Shown: positions 62,301 through 64,000 of the stretch, in pieces
Layout: each line of letters opens with the position of its first letter
How positions within the stretch are numbered: the first letter of the stretch is position 1
NCBI GenBank assembly: GCA_036852015.1
Contig: JAANDG010000006.1
Coordinates: 62,001 to 126,000 of the forward strand
Reading direction: 5' to 3'
Source: Pelodera strongyloides
Lineage: Eukaryota; Nematoda; Chromadorea; Rhabditida; Rhabditidae
Length of the DNA stretch: 64,000 nt
Made by a program: the position numbers and the translations under genes
The notes under the pieces: model-generated
Database searches by the model: none
What the model saw: only the letters and a program-made list of their open reading frames with translations
Told to the model about the DNA's origin: nothing

Positions 62301-62309
62301 GTGTGTGCG

Positions 62310-63780
62310 GTTTTTTGCCCGAGGTATATGTTGCTCATTATATTTGTGGAACGCTACTTCAATTCTCGTCATTTTTAAGTTTTTGAGGAATGGGGATATT
62401 TTATCTTCCTACAAGCCTTCGTGCGGGTTCTGTTTACTGCGTTCTGAGCCATGAATGATGAATTTTACTCTGTTTCAAGCGTTCCCATTTCCTGTTCGGT
62501 TCTTACGCTTTCTATGACTCTGATCATTGCTGCCAACACCGAATTTTATCGATTTGTTTTCATAGTGTTGCATCCACTGTTACTCGGTTGCCTTCGATTA
62601 TACTGTATGCGATCGTATATTTATATTTGTGAAAGTGACCTAACCATTGTTTTCAATACGCAAAATTGAACGCTGTAGAGAACCGACCGCGTCAGGTTCT
62701 TATGAATCTACGTTCTTCTTCCTAGAGAAATTCTAACAAATTATCGTTGATGTCTTGTTTTGCAATTCAGTGGGATCGGTCTGAAACCAAATTTTTCATA
62801 CCCAAAGAATGAGCCTTTAAATTTCCTAACTCACAGAAATTATATATTTGGTTTTCTAAATGGAGATTTGCTTGCATAATCGAAATCAATCTATTTCTGC
62901 TGAACCCTCTCCTTGTATTTGGCTTACTCTTTGTTCTTGCAAAAATACTTCTGAGAAATAGGTGTACTTTGGCGGAACGGCGCGCGCTCCTTAAAAATAT
63001 TCTTTTGCGGGAGGCTCTTCCTATCCAAAACGACACAAAACGGTCTTTGAGTTTAGTTTCGGGAAAAGTAAGAAAGGCAGTAACAGTCAGAAAGAAGAGC
63101 TTCCTAGCAAAGTGGTATTAGAAGTTACTGTAGGAAACTAAACTCGGCGGTCAGCTCGTTATATGCTTACTGGTAGTTTTGTCATTTCGTATGAGTTTGT
63201 CTTCTTGCTTCTTCTCTCTCACGTTTACCACATCTGTCGTGGCGAGCTTTATTGTTCGCCGTGCTTTTCTGTTTCAGCATTTTATTTCGTACTTTTCGGT
63301 TGTGACCCAGCGATCTTTTTTTGCGGTACATGACCACGGAATGTTTAATCTCTTTTTTTTTCAGGTAAAACTCACTTGGATAATAGTTCATCTTGTGTTT
63401 CGCGATCAGCCAAGCCCAAAGGTAGGTTCATCTTTTTGTTTTGTGTATTACACTTTTAAAAGTTGAAAATTTAACGCGTAAGTATTCCGTTGACTTCAAT
63501 TATAGTAGTTTGCGGTGGCACCTCATGAATCCAAATCCACAGTTTGCATGCTCCATCTTGATTCATGTTTTCCATTTTTGTGGATCGTTTCTCAGTCATG
63601 CTGCTTTATTCATTGATTTTTGTGAATTTTTTTGAGCACCTCAACCAATAGTACACGACCGCCACGTTTATCTAGCTTGCACGCTAATAATAAGCTGGCC
63701 TTTTGGTGATATGCTAATTTCACGTGGGTTATTTTCAAAATACCATTTCGGTTTTGTATGCAATAAACAAGTGACAAAAA
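62310..63780. other. Stretch without a recognised gene
   Basis: Two minus-strand frames rich in Lys/Arg (63036-62767 and 63391-63182) are present but show no domain, phase-linked partner exons or conserved motif. Confidence 0.4.
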
Positions 63781-63834
63781 GTCACGTCAAACAAAAACCT
63801 ACATTCATTTTTTTACTTAATTCTTCTTCAGATA

Positions 63835-64000
63835 TGGCAGCCGATAGATCAGGACTCCACCGCCAATGCCGAGGACCGGCCCCGCGGGGTGTGGTGGTGC
63901 AGCCGGCTATGTCTCTGTCGCCCCCACGGAGACGCCGCGCTGCTACCCCGGACCCGGCCGGAGCCCCCCAGGCCAACCATCCTGCGCCGCCCCGACGTCC
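63835..64000 (+). CDS. Start of an Arg/Pro-rich open frame in very GC-rich DNA, cut by the window edge
   Basis: After CTTCTTCAGAT an ATG at 63835 opens MAADRSGLHRQCRGPAPRGV and continues Pro/Arg/Ala-rich to the end of the window. Composition changes abruptly from AT-rich to strongly GC-rich at the ATG. This could be the 5' end of a non-LTR retroelement or a foreign insert, or a genuine first exon. No domain is visible yet. Confidence 0.35.

Overview
The window looks like AT-rich chromosomal DNA from a small-genome invertebrate, most probably a nematode (inference). The evidence is intron-rich genes with short TTTTCAG/TTTCAG acceptors, several start codons lying 1-8 bases behind such an acceptor (possible spliced-leader sites), a nuclear tRNA-Asp of ordinary metazoan form, and an aldo-keto reductase and a GnRH/adipokinetic-hormone-type receptor that read like their nematode relatives. 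There is no sign of bacterial operons. Most genes were assembled by hand from exons with matching splice phases, because single open frames here are only fragments.

Layout: (1) 81-568, minus strand: first two exons of a secreted GT8/glycogenin-like glycosyltransferase that leaves the window at the left edge. (2) 8686-12206, plus strand: a complete 8-exon rhodopsin-family GPCR of the GnRH/AKH receptor type. (3) 12623-15490, minus strand: a complete 10-exon aldo-keto reductase of 317 residues, convergent with the receptor. (4) 17167-34669 (alternative first exons up to 35425), minus strand: a 41-exon gene coding for about 2,040 residues. Its last five exons are a NOP16 ribosome-biogenesis module. 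The rest is a highly charged chain of cassette exons alternating basic KKSRR-type and acidic Glu/Pro-rich segments, with a 55-residue repeat around the motif IWEEFASGKP. (5) 35.4-47.6 kb: gene-poor, with simple repeats and a strong hairpin at 45737. (6) 47.6-51.0 kb, minus strand: a decayed array of repeated exon-intron units and a possible small gene. (7) 51743-51813, minus strand: tRNA-Asp(GTC). (8) 52-63 kb: repeats, namely a diverged roughly 2-kb family and, between its copies, two nearly identical 2.8-kb direct repeats with GC-rich ends. (9) From 63835: an abrupt switch to very GC-rich sequence with an open frame cut by the right edge.

The most notable item is gene 4. A protein that is normally about 180-230 residues (NOP16, a nucleolar 60S-assembly factor) is joined in frame to about 1,870 residues of polyampholyte repeats carried on almost entirely phase-0 exons. 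An internal first exon with the matching splice phase (19001-19067) would yield a normal-sized 195-residue NOP16. The locus may therefore make both a housekeeping factor and a giant, splice-variable, Nopp140/treacle-like form. The introns of genes 2-4 carry several mobile or duplicated pieces: a 79-bp tandem duplication, a tRNA-derived SINE-like insert, a 1.2-kb fold-back element with a tRNA-like sequence in each arm, and a small inverted-repeat element.
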